A DNA stretch of 20,106 nt. Origin: Cylindrobasidium torrendii FP15055 ss-10 (lineage: Eukaryota; Basidiomycota; Agaricomycetes; Agaricales; Physalacriaceae). The translations under genes and the position numbers were made by a program. The stretch covers positions 4,507 to 24,612 of the forward strand of contig KN880749.1 of NCBI GenBank assembly GCA_000934385.1, given 5' to 3'. The notes under the pieces are model-generated. The model made no database searches. It was not told the DNA's origin and saw only the letters and a program-made list of their open reading frames with translations. Positions 1 to 9,100 of the stretch are shown here, one piece after another. The first letter of the stretch is position 1. Each line of letters begins with the position of its first letter.

Positions 1-1775
1 TCCTGGACACATTGGTGGATGAGTGGATGAAAGGACAAAAAGCGTCCAGACTCGGAGCGGGACGTTGACATGAGAGACACAGATAGTATCTCCCCAAGGA
101 CGTTGTCGAACTGCGGAGTGCACCAGGATCCCGCCGCGTCAAAAAAATCTCCAAGGAATGCCTGTGCATCCCCCACCATGGTCGGCACCGGAAGAATCTC
201 GCCAGGGACAACGAGTGGCCAACCACCTTGGTTCTGACTTGCTGCGCGCTCAAAGACAGACAATGGAATGTCTGAAAAATGATAGAAGGAGCAGATCTGA
301 AGAAATTGAACCGCCAGAGGGCCCAAGCGAGCATAGCTGAGCTCGAACGTAGAGAACACCGTGTGTTGGTAATAGCCGTCCAATGCCTGCCGGCCACGAT
401 GCTCGAGTGTTGCCCGACGGTGTTCACTGAGCCGGAAACTGTACTCCTGGACTGTGACACCCCAGGTGGCAATGTATGCACCAGCGGCTGTTACCGCAAG
501 CGCAAGACAGCCTAGAGTTTCGGCTAGGGTCCCAGCGTCCTCCAGGTTACTGTCTGACCGCGGGAGATCGGCTCGGCTGAGGAGCAGGCTCACAGCCTCG
601 TCGAGATCGAGGTCGGGCATCTGCAGGGCGTATTGGGACGCGGAGGCGTGCATTCTGACCTCCAAATTGCGGCTGGTGATGACGACCTTGATGTTGGGCG
701 AGCGTGGAATGAACGGGCCAAGGTCGAGCTCGGGATCGTCGGCGTTGTCGAGAATGAGCAGGAGATCTGCTTCGATGCGTGCGAAGAATGCAAAGACATC
801 CGCGACATTGTCGGCGATGCCGTTTGCGTCCGCGAGTTTCTTGAAGTTGGCTTGAAGACTATCCGTCGAACTTGCATCGACAAACAGGATATGCGCGACC
901 CTAAAGGATAGATACCTGAGCTCAGAGCTGCCGGGACACAGACTATTGGCACACCTTTTGCTATGGTCTGCAGCCAGCTTGAGTGCAAGCTGCGTCTTTC
1001 CTCCCCCACCCTTCCCGATAATCGTCACGATCTGGCGCCCCGGCGTGGTGAACGCTGAGGAGAGGCCGTCAAGGAGGCTGGCACGACCAGTGAAATGTGC
1101 ACTGGGCGTCGGGCAGGCAAGAACCGAGAAGTCTGCGCCTTCAGCGCCCGCGATCCGGTGAATGATGGCACCGTGGATCTCATTGACCTGTAGGGCCACC
1201 CAAACCTGTAGCACAGCCTACAGCGCAATCAGCGTCAAACGAGTCGGCGGTGCAGTTCGTTACTTGAAAACACACCTCGAAAACCTGGAGCGCGTGCCAA
1301 ATGTCCTTCCCACACTTCATAGCCATGTCCTTGAACCGGTTGCGTTTGAACAAACGTTCGACTGAGTTGGCGCTCTGAAACTCGACGAGAGCCTCGAGGA
1401 TGGAGAACATTGCTGTTTCGAGCGTCTCGAATGCTTTCTTGATGTCCGTGGGAATGCCCGCCGACGCCAGCTGAGTGTTCTCGCTGCGATACTTGAGCAC
1501 GAGGGCGTGGACGGATTTGACGCTTTCCCATGTGGTCTTCCATTCGTCTTTGGGTAGTTTCGTTTCCTAAGTAAGTGTCAGTCAGTAGGCGCTGGATAAA
1601 ATTCAGTGTCACGCACGTCGTAGATGGCGAGAATTCTAGACAGTACGCCTGCTACTACGCCGAGATACGGCATCGACTCAAGCAACGCGAGACCATCCTT
1701 AGCGGCATCAAGGATAACCCGTGCATTCGTTGAGACTTCCCAGTTCGCGTCCTTCTGTGGCTTGGTTTTAGGCAT
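1..1775 (-). CDS. NB-ARC NLR-type STAND NTPase, copy 1 (3' end off window)
   Basis: This encodes a fungal NLR-like signalling ATPase; such proteins are thought to act in self/non-self recognition. My model has exons 1775-1617, 1566-1276 and 1217-1, with phase-0 introns of 50 and 58 nt (GTGCGT...TTAG and GTGTGT...TAG). The start (MPKTKPQ...) is the first ATG of the frame and has an equivalent in copy 2. Residues 1-150 form a helical N-terminal domain. Walker A GKGGGGKT is at 218-225, Walker B LLLILDNADD at 302-311, the sensor-like VVITSRN at 328-334, and the GLPL-like GCLALA at 386-391. The frame stays open to the window edge at about residue 555 (FHPLIHQC). By comparison with copy 2, TPR repeats should follow beyond the edge. 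No disabling mutation is visible, so this may be the working copy. The ligand and effector output are unknown. Confidence 0.88.
1276..1775 (-). other. N-terminal helical domain of NLR copy 1
   Basis: Exons 1 and 2 (53 + 97 codons) encode about 150 residues rich in amphipathic helices and lacking recognisable catalytic motifs. They begin with a small hydrophobic stretch (PYLGVVAGVLSRILAIYD). The position and pattern resemble the MLKL-like/HeLo-type four-helix bundles that head many Agaricomycete NB-ARC-TPR proteins. That assignment is inference from pattern, not a profile hit. Exon lengths are identical in copy 2 (159 nt once the SINE is discounted, and 291 nt), which supports the splice model. 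Confidence 0.5.
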
Positions 1776-2212
1776 GATTGGAGGTTTGTTTTTGGAGGCG
1801 CGTTCTGAGGGTCGTGGTTTCTCGGTGAGGTGTACACGTGCCGCATAGCCATGTCCTTGCGCCATGCGGCTCAACTGCGGCTGGTCGATGGGCGGACTGG
1901 CCGATTGATCGCGTATTACATAAGTAATTCTCATTGTTTGTCTTCTCAAAACGAGCGCGATCTTCCGAGTGTGAATATTCACGGAACCCCTTGATTTCAA
2001 AGACCCGTCCTCGTTCCTTTGCGCGTCACAGCGAGGGGTCTTCAAAAGTGTCGGTACCGTAACGGATATCCGACATAAGACTGTCTGTTGTTCATCAGGC
2101 TGTCTGCTAGTGATCTCAGCTTTGTCGTATACCGTCACTTTTTGACAATGTATTGCAACAACATGCATTGCCCTCTTCAGTTAAAGCCGGCTCCGTCTGA
2201 TGATTCAGTGCG
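1776..2212. other. Upstream region of NLR copy 1
   Basis: This 437-bp stretch has no gene that I can support. It is the promoter side of NLR copy 1 and is partly alignable with the region upstream of copy 2. The best match is the block TGATCGCGTATTA followed by a diverged YRTAA, at 1906-1923 here and 5688-5705 there. The stop-free frames covering it have no family motifs. Confidence 0.5.
1906..1923. promoter_or_regulatory. Conserved block upstream of NLR copy 1
   Basis: The sequence TGATCGCGTATTACATAA lies about 130 bp upstream of the NLR start. It matches 5688-5705 upstream of copy 2 at all but two positions, while the flanking sequence is much more diverged. It could be a retained promoter element or simply a chance conserved patch of the duplication. 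No factor is assigned. Confidence 0.3.
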
Positions 2213-2420
2213 CGCTCGTTCTTCAGGTCAACACAAAATTAGGTATCACATAGAGAAACACAATGTAAGAGGTCATTCGTCTGGTCATCCAGCGAAAATA
2301 CAGAACCATCCCCAAGCCTGTCGTCCTCAGTACTATCAAGGTCGGCACAGATCGTCCGAGTTTGGGTAACTCCTGGACGCGGCAAGGATGGTTTTGGGCA
2401 GCGGCTCATACTCGCATTGA
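2213..2420 (-). pseudogene. Relic of the 3' end of TOP2
   Basis: On the plus strand this region matches the 3'-terminal part of the live TOP2 gene (about 6040-6185). It shares the downstream block TTCAGGTCARCACAAAA...TTAGGTATCAC and, on the minus strand, the C-terminal residues ending GSVFSLDD (GDDSVFSLDD in TOP2). The TOP2 stop TAG (6108-6110) corresponds to CAG at 2281-2283 here, so the relic reads through. Most of the preceding tail (TOP2 6185-6428) is missing. A weaker match resumes near 2390-2420 (PLPK... against TOP2 MPLPKKKK). It is non-functional: a by-product of duplicating a unit that contained the NLR gene, its promoter and the neighbouring TOP2 tail. The edges are approximate. Confidence 0.75.
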
Positions 2421-2717
2421 CCGTAGGCGGCGATGGACCCACGTTTGTTTTCTCTGTGAAGTCGTGGTATGGGAGTCAGTGAGTGGTCGGAATATGCACG
2501 CAAGGGACATTCTGCGAACGCTGCGCCAGAGAAGGACGCCGCATTCATCGAAACGGAGGCTGACGCGAAAACGGTCTAAAATCGCACTCAAGCGCAGCAA
2601 CGCAGAAGAGGCGCGCGCATTGGGCATTGCGGAGTGGATTCTCAAACGCTGTCACCTTGGAGTGGGGAAAGTTATGGGTAGTAAATCACAAGGTAAACAC
2701 AGTTATGCGTGCTGCTG

Positions 2718-3340
2718 CTAGAAGTTGTTATTGATTATCGAACGCCAGTCATCTAGGGTATTCTGTGACCGTTGTGTGTATGGATGTGCTTGACCTAACA
2801 CCTGCCCCCGACCCTGACACACCGCATCCATCGTTCGAATGGCCATTTCTTGATTTCCCAGTTCCCAATACGCCCATGCCAAATTACGCATGGCTCCCAA
2901 TGCGCTTGGATCCAGCTCTCCATAGATCGCCTTCCACTGCCGGACAACGTCTTTCAGCAGCCCCTCTGCTCGAACGTACTTGCCTCCTTTGTGGTATACC
3001 ATCCCAAGAGTACCTTGCAACCCTATAAACAAGTGACGCTGCCTTGTCGGTGCCTCCGGAAACTGCAATGTGGTGTCAAGAAGGAGAGTCTCTGCTTCAA
3101 ACAGTTTCCCGGTATGCATATACGCAATGCCAAGAGACAGTTTCGCACGTAGAACCGACTCGTCATTTTCTGCTGCTGGAAGAGATGCATAACCTTCGAG
3201 CACTTGGATCAGAACATCCTGAGCGTGACCGAAGTCTTGCTGCAGTATGTACAGGTCTGCTAGCTGATTCTGTACGGTAAGAGCCTGTGGATGATCTGTA
3301 CCAAGTAAGTTGAGATAAAGCCTGACTGTTGTTCTTTTGA
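2718..3340 (-). other. TPR region of NLR copy 2
   Basis: The C-terminal part translates as successive helix-turn-helix units with the kinesin-light-chain TPR spacing. Examples are LGTDHPQAL, then ADLYILQQDFGHAQDVL, a unit with AKLSLGIAYMHTGKLFEAE, one with GTLGMVYHKGGKYVRAE, and one with LAWAYWELGNQEMA followed by LGQAHPYT. Such repeats usually sense or bind partners in fungal NLRs. The reading frame ends at TAG after ...SIINNNF. An intron from 3400 to 3354 (GTATCT...CTATAG, phase 0) would also join the frames. It would, however, delete half of the first TPR, so I prefer the frameshift reading. Confidence 0.75.
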
Positions 3341-5250
3341 TGCTAATGCCTTGCTATAGCTGCCCATGAAATTCCAGACGTCAGAAAATCGACCAGATAC
3401 AAAGGCAGATCGTATGTCTGGATAGAAGGCGTGATTGACATGTGGGAGAAGTTGTTGGGCAAAGACGTATTCTTCCCGTGTGTAAGAACTAGGTGCCGAG
3501 AGCGCCAAAATCTGGAGGGCGACGGCTCGCAGACCGGCTTTGTCCCGAATGATGTCCTGGATACACTGGTGAATGAGCGGATGTAATGACAAAAAGGGCC
3601 CCAAGCAAGATATCAGAGATACAGAGAGTATCTCCTGTATAATGTCCTGGAGCTGGAGAGAATTCCAGGATCCCGTCGTGGTGACAAAGTTTCGGAGGAA
3701 AGCCTGTGTATCTTCCACCATGGTCGGCACCAGAAGCACCTCACCAGGAAGAACAAGTGGATGCTCATCTGCCGCATAGGTCGCTGCCCGCTCGAACACA
3801 AGGCACGGAATGTTGGAGAAGTGGTAAAACGAACAAATCCGAAGAAATTCCTGTGCCAGAGGGCCCAAGCGAGAGTAGCTGAGCTCAAAGGTGGAGAATA
3901 CCGTGTCTTGATAATAGCCATCCAGAGCCTGCCTTCCACGACGGCTGAGTATGTCCCGACGGTGCTCACTGAGCAACTGAGAGTACTTCTGAATTGTACA
4001 GCGCGACGAGGCGATGTATGCTCCAGCGGCGGCTACCGCAAGTGCAAGGCATCCTACGGCTTGGGCTAGATCTTGAGCGTCCATTAGGGTATCGTCCATT
4101 CGCTGGACGCCTGCCCGGCTAAGAAGCAGGTCAACAGCCTCATCGAGGTCGAGGTCTGGCATCTCGCAGGCATATTGGGACGAGGAGGCGTGTGTGATGA
4201 CTTCCATATTTCGACTGGTGATGACGACTTTAACATTGGTCGAGCGTGGAATAAATGGGCCAAGGTCAACCTCGGGATCATCGGCGTTGTCGAAAACGAG
4301 GAGCAGTTCCGCCTTGAGTTGCGCCAGGAATGCAAGGATGTCCGCGACATTGTCGGCGATGCCGTTGGCGTCCGCGAGTTTCTTGAAGCTGGCTCGAAGG
4401 CTTTCCGTCGAACTAGCGTCAGAAAACAGTATATGCGCGAACCTTGAAATCAGAGGCGTAAGATCAGGCCCGCTGAGCCACAGATTGTAGACGCACTTGT
4501 CGTGATGAACCTCCGCCAGCTTAAGCGCAAGCTGCGTCTTCCCTGCTCCGCCTTTGCCAATGATCGTCACAACTTGCCGTCCCGGTGTGGTGAACGCCGA
4601 GGAAAGGCCATCGAGTAAACCAGCACGACCAGTGAAATGCGCGCTAGGCGTCGCACACATGAGGGCAGACAAATTTGCATCTTTAGCACCTGTGATCCCG
4701 GGCATGATGGCGCCGTGAATCTCGTTAAGTTGAATCGCCATTTTGACTTGCAGTGCTGCCTATATCACAATCAATTAATATGTTATTGAAGAGGTTGCTC
4801 GGAAACGCACCTCGAAGATTTGAAGAGCATGCCAAATGTCCTTGCCACAATTCATCGCCGTCTCCTTGAGTCGGCGTCGCCTCAGCAGACGTGCGGCTTT
4901 GCCAGTATTCTGATAATTGACCAGAGCGTGTAGGATGGATAGCATTGCCTCCTCGAGTGTCTTGAATGCGTCCTTGATGTGGGGAGGAATGATCCCCGAC
5001 GCCGAATCGAATTCCTTTTCGCGGTACCGTGAGACAAGGGCATATACGGCTTGGACGCCTTTCCAGGTATTTTTCCATTCGTCTTCGGGCTCTTGCATTT
5101 CCTGAGTGGACCACATTCAGGCTCTTGGGATGATGGGATATAAATCAGGCCACGCACGTTGTAAATCGCCAGAATGCGGGAAAGTACGCCAGCTACTACG
5201 CTGAGATAGGGTACCGACTCCGCCAATATAAGACCATCCTTGGCGGCATC

Positions 5251-5264
5251 AAGAACAACGCGTG
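5251..5264. repeat. Left target-site duplication of the SINE
   Basis: AAGAACAACGCGTG occurs here and again at 5504-5517, directly flanking the insert. The paralogous uninterrupted site in NLR copy 1 (about 1710-1723, AAGGATAACCCGTG) has a single copy. Confidence 0.88.
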
Positions 5265-5272
5265 GGGGGCGC

Positions 5273-5283
5273 GTGGCTAAGCG
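5273..5283 (+). promoter_or_regulatory. Pol III A box of the SINE
   Basis: TGGCTAAGCGG fits the tRNA A-box consensus (TRGYNNANNGG) and lies 8 nt from the 5' end of the insert, as expected for a tRNA-like head. Confidence 0.75.
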
Positions 5284-5350
5284 GTTCTCGCGCGTCCCTG
5301 GCGGCCGATCGGTGAAACATTGTAGCCGGGAGGTCGTCTCTTCGAAAACC

Positions 5351-5360
5351 GTTCGATACC
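5351..5360 (+). promoter_or_regulatory. Pol III B box of the SINE
   Basis: GTTCGATACC fits the core of the tRNA B-box consensus GWTCRANNC and lies downstream of the A box on the same strand. Confidence 0.75.
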
Positions 5361-5503
5361 CTGTTGGACCCCGAGGATACCACAGCACTATACCACTACT
5401 ACCCACCCTGGCAAGGTCATTGTCCTTCGCCGCCTTAACCGATTACAGTACCTCATTATATGTACGTGCTGCAATCAAATGGTTCCTCTAAAAAAAAAAA
5501 AAA

Positions 5504-5517
5504 AAGAACAACGCGTG
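5504..5517. repeat. Right target-site duplication of the SINE
   Basis: This is an identical copy of AAGAACAACGCGTG, directly after the poly(A) tail. Its first two A's cannot be distinguished from the tail, so the true duplication is 12-14 bp. Confidence 0.88.
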
Positions 5518-5569
5518 CATTCGTGGACAATTCCCAATCTGCGTCCCTCTGCGGCTTGGATTTGGGCAT

Positions 5570-6107
5570 AATTGAGGATCGTCTGTGCACCCAAGAGGTC
5601 GTAGTCCTTGAGTGGGGTATGCACGCGTGATCGCTCAGCTATGTCGGACTTTCTGCGGCTGTCGAGCGGTGGGCCAAGCAGCCAAACTGATCGCGTATTA
5701 TGTAATGCATCAATACTCCCCATTGTTCTGTTCTGCAAATTCGGGAGCCTAAAGTGGTAGAAACATTATGCATTGCTCTCCAAGGAGACTTTCATTCCAA
5801 TGATTGCCCTCGTTCACACGTACAGGCTCTTCAGAGAGGCCGTCGATACGGACACCTTGAGATTGATATGTGCCGCGCACTATCATTGTCCAACGACGTC
5901 TCGCTGCCGTTACCGCAGCAACATCTAAGTCAATGGCCGAGCTCAGACCGACAGCTTCCCAGTAGCCAGGGCCGACGATGGACATCCATCGACGCTAAGC
6001 TTATATATGCAATCATCTTCCATATGCAGGCACGCCTTCCGACTCGTTGTTCAGGTCAGCACAAAAATTAGGTATCACGAAGAAATACAATGTAAAAAAA
6101 CAGACAT
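5570..6107. other. Intergenic: NLR copy 2 upstream region and TOP2 3' flank
   Basis: This 538-bp stretch lies between the NLR copy 2 start and the TOP2 stop. No gene is supported. Its low-coordinate part shares a diverged promoter-like segment with copy 1 (conserved block at 5688-5705). Its high-coordinate part (about 6040-6107) is TOP2 3' flank that was copied into the relic at 2213. The middle (about 5760-6030) aligns poorly with the copy 1 side. Confidence 0.5.
5688..5705. promoter_or_regulatory. Conserved block upstream of NLR copy 2
   Basis: TGATCGCGTATTATGTAA lies about 120 bp upstream of the NLR copy 2 start and is nearly identical to 1906-1923 upstream of copy 1. Function is not known. 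Confidence 0.3.
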
Positions 6108-9100
6108 CTAATCATCCAGCGAAAACACAGAATCATCTCCAAGCCCATCATCTTCGTCACTATCAGGGTCGACATAAGTCGTCTTCGCCTTCGCAGCCAC
6201 CCTCGAGGTTGTCGCCCGTGGTGGTGGCTTTGGAATCTCATCCATTGAGTCGTCATCATCGCTCACCACAACCTTCTTCTTCGATGCAGGGGCAGCCTTC
6301 TTCTTCGGCGGCGACGCAGGCTTCATCTTCTCGATGACCTTGGTCGCTTTCTTAGTGTCGCTCGAAGACCCCGCACTCTTCCCAAAGAAATCCGTCACCG
6401 CCGCTTGCCCCGCAGGGGCACTCTTCTTCTTCTTCGGCAGTGGCATATCGCTCTCGTCTTCCCCGTCTGGATCAGGGCTGTACTTTTGTTAGCAAGGAAC
6501 GGAGCTGGAACGACCCCAAGAAACACACCTTTTACGCTTGGGCGCTGCCTTCGCCTTGCCCTTCCCTTTCACGTCTGGTAAAACAATATCATCGTCCGAA
6601 TCCGAGTCGACTATCTTCTTCTTGGTCGCTGCCGCCCGCTTCGTTGTCGAAGCCTTGGATGCTTTCGAACCCTTCGAAGGAGGATCATCATAGTCCGAGT
6701 CAATATCGATGGTCTCAGGCGCTTTCTTCTTCGCTGCAGCTTTCGTAGGAGGTTTGACTGGCTTTGCGTCCTCGTCGTCTGACAAGTCAATGTCAATCTT
6801 CTTGGCCGCGGCCGCCTTCCGAGCAGGAGCTTTCTTCACAGGTGCAGGCGCGGGGTCGACATCCTTCATCTCAAAGTCCTCGTCGTCCGACTCATCCTTG
6901 ACAGGTTTCTTCCCAGACGCCTTTCGCTTTGTCGCAGCAGCAGGCTTCGGGGCATCATCCTCGTCCTCGTCTTTGACAGCGCGCTTCACCCCGAGGGTCT
7001 TGGCACCCGCCGCCTTCGATTGCGGAGCCTTCCGCACAGGCTTGATGGGCTTGAAGTCACCATCGGAATCGTCCCCACGCACATTGCCGATAGATTTGCG
7101 CGTCTTGAGCAAGCCCTGCTTCTTCTTTCCACCCTTCTTGCCATTCTTCTTGCCTTCATTCTTGGTCTCGTTCTCCCAAAGAATCAGTGATTCCTAACAT
7201 GCAGGCGTCAGCGACGGTTCACCCAAGTTAAAAGGACACATACATCCCAGAGCTCGATGAAGCGGTCCAAGTCGGTGTTCCAGATGTCCTTTGGCGTAAG
7301 CTTGAGCAGTGTCATGAGTTCCGCCTCCTTGTCTCCGGCTTGTTGAAGGAGTTTGTCGATCTAGGTTGTTGGTAAGCGAATGCCTAACCTATGAGCGCAA
7401 AAGACCTGACCTTTTCTCTGGTAAGATTCCAAATCGGCATGCTGAGGAGGTAGTCAAAGTCGGTATCGCTGCCTTCTTCTTCCTCCTCTTTCTCCACATC
7501 GTTGTCGTTGTCCTCGTCGTTGACAACTGCAGCGGCCTTCGACTTGGCCTTGGGGAACGGCCGGAACTCGTGTTTGCGCAAATCAACAACGATGGCGGCT
7601 TTCTTGCGTCCAGATACGGTAAGCTCCTTGTTCACGATCATTTGAACGAAGCGAGCCTGGTTTGATAGCTTCTCAAAGACGTTTTGCAGATCGTTTGCGA
7701 GATAGTCCTACACAAATCAACAATCTCAACTGCTGTAAACAACAAAACAACGTACCTTGCGTTTCTGGTAATACGAAAGACGCATAGGATAGAACTCTTC
7801 CAGAATAGCTTCTGGAGAGTCGTATCTTTGGATCTTGCCCTCGAAATCGAACAGAATCATGTTTGTCGTGCTGACTTTGGACGTGAGCTTGAAGAATTCC
7901 AGGAATCCCTGTTGTTCAGCCTGCTCCATCCCCTTCGGTGACATCTGAATGACGAAATGCACGTTCGCATTTGCATGGTGCTCCTGGTAGTTCTGCAGCA
8001 AGTTAGCACCTCTCCATACATGCCAGAGCAAGCCAGCATACCTTGATGAGGTCGCCCTTCTCCATCATTGCATCGAGCTCGACCTTGAACTGATTGGTCC
8101 ATTTGTAGATGGGAAGCTCCGTAATCTCTATCGTTGTGTCGTCCACTTTGGTGACCGTACCCTTGACCTCGTACTTGTTCTTCGCCGTGTTGACGACCTC
8201 GCCAGTAAAGCCGCGCCACCAAGGATGCATTGCCTCCGTCTCCTCTCCGTTCATGAGACGGCGGATATTGGCGACAACTTCCATAGGATTGAAGCATGGG
8301 ATGGATGTACTCCAGCCTGAAATGCGTGTCAGTAGTGTTCTGATGGAGCGCCGCGCACCACATACCTGTCCCAATACCATCGGCGCCATTAATCAAGACG
8401 AGAGGAACCACTGGGAGATACCACTCGGGCTCGACTGTCAGGCCATCGTCCTCCTGTGCCTTCAGCAGTGGGTCGTCGGCGGGATGGAACAATCCACGCG
8501 CGAGAGGGGTCGGCTCTGTGAAAATGTAACGAGCCGAGGCATGATCCTTTCCTCCTTCGTGACGAGTACCATACTGTCCATTTGGCGCGAGAAGATTGAT
8601 ATTGTTGCTGCCGACATAATGCTGCGCCAAATTGACGATCGTTTGCGCCAGACTGACTTCACCGTGGTGGTAAGCGGCGTGCTCGGAGACATAACCCGTA
8701 AGCTGGGCAACCTAAATCGAGCATGAGAACGCGTCAAAGAGAAATTCCGGAAAAGACTTACCTTGATTTCCTTCTTCAAATTACGCTTGAAGACGGACCA
8801 CATAATCTTCCTCTGTCCAGGCTTGAGACCATCCGCCATCGAAGGAATGGACCGGATGTTGTCGGCCATCGAGAACAATATGAGCTCCTTGTTGATGAAG
8901 TCGTCGTATGTGATCTCTTCCAGTCGGTGGTCGAGGAAGGTGCCAGGCTACGACTATCAGCTGCCAGTCTACAGTACAGAATGTGACTTACCTTAAACTG
9001 GCGCAGCCAATCCTTGCGGTCATCCGCCTTCTTCTTGCTAAAGGCCATGTCGATGAGACCGCGTTCCTGGTCCTGCAGCTCGGCGAAGGGGATGACATGC

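Larger units (their letters stand above)
5265..5503 (+). mobile_element. tRNA-derived SINE with poly(A) tail
   Basis: This 239-bp insert lies between two 14-bp direct repeats and ends in an uninterrupted A run (5490-5505, shared with the right repeat). Its head has RNA polymerase III promoter boxes: TGGCTAAGCGG (A box, 5273-5283) and GTTCGATACC (B box, 5351-5360). The long A-to-B spacing suggests descent from a tRNA with a long variable arm (Leu/Ser type). That parentage is inference. The rest (5361-5489) is unrecognised and may derive from the 3' end of a partner LINE. It has no coding capacity. It lies antisense to the NLR gene, inserted in its first exon. Confidence 0.86.
2718..5569 (-). 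pseudogene. NB-ARC-TPR NLR, copy 2, disrupted by a SINE and a frameshift
   Basis: This is a paralog of copy 1. The exons are 5569-5158 (interrupted), 5101-4811, and 4759 to the TPR region, ending at the stop at 2718. Introns 1 and 2 are 56 and 51 nt. The NB-ARC is intact: Walker A GKGGAGKT, Walker B LLLVFDNADD, VVITSRN and GCLALA. The C-terminus holds TPR units of kinesin-light-chain type, with LG..HP signatures. There are two lesions. A SINE at 5265-5503 splits exon 1 after about 22 codons, and the original frame then meets a stop inside the insert. At about 3330/3331 one base is missing: the first TPR reads ...GSYSKALASKEQ in one frame and VRLYLNLLGTDHP in another, and together they make a standard-length 37-residue unit. 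Without insert and duplication, exon 1 is 412-253 = 159 nt, exactly as in copy 1. I found no in-frame ATG between the SINE and exon 2. A shortened product starting in exon 2 cannot be excluded. Confidence 0.82.

Noticed and set aside
454..855. Plus-strand 133-codon open frame
   Set aside because: It is a shadow of the NB-ARC coding exon on the minus strand, where Walker B and the sensor motif are encoded.
3354..3400. Possible 47-nt intron (GTATCT...CTATAG) joining the two TPR frames of NLR copy 2
   Set aside because: It has a branch-like CTGAC and correct phase, but it would remove the first half of a TPR unit that reads perfectly apart from one missing base. The frameshift is the simpler reading.
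4882..5406. Open frame running from inside the SINE into NLR exon 1
   Set aside because: It is in frame with the NLR but has only a GTG at its listed start, with a TAA upstream and no ATG, so it does not provide a convincing new start.
6709..7197. Plus-strand 162-codon open frame rich in Ala, Phe and Ser
   Set aside because: It is a mirror of the Lys/Asp/Ala-rich TOP2 tail; its composition follows from the repetitive codons on the other strand.
8109..8726. Plus-strand 205-codon open frame
   Set aside because: It runs opposite TOP2 exons 11 and 12 and across an intron, with no motif of its own.
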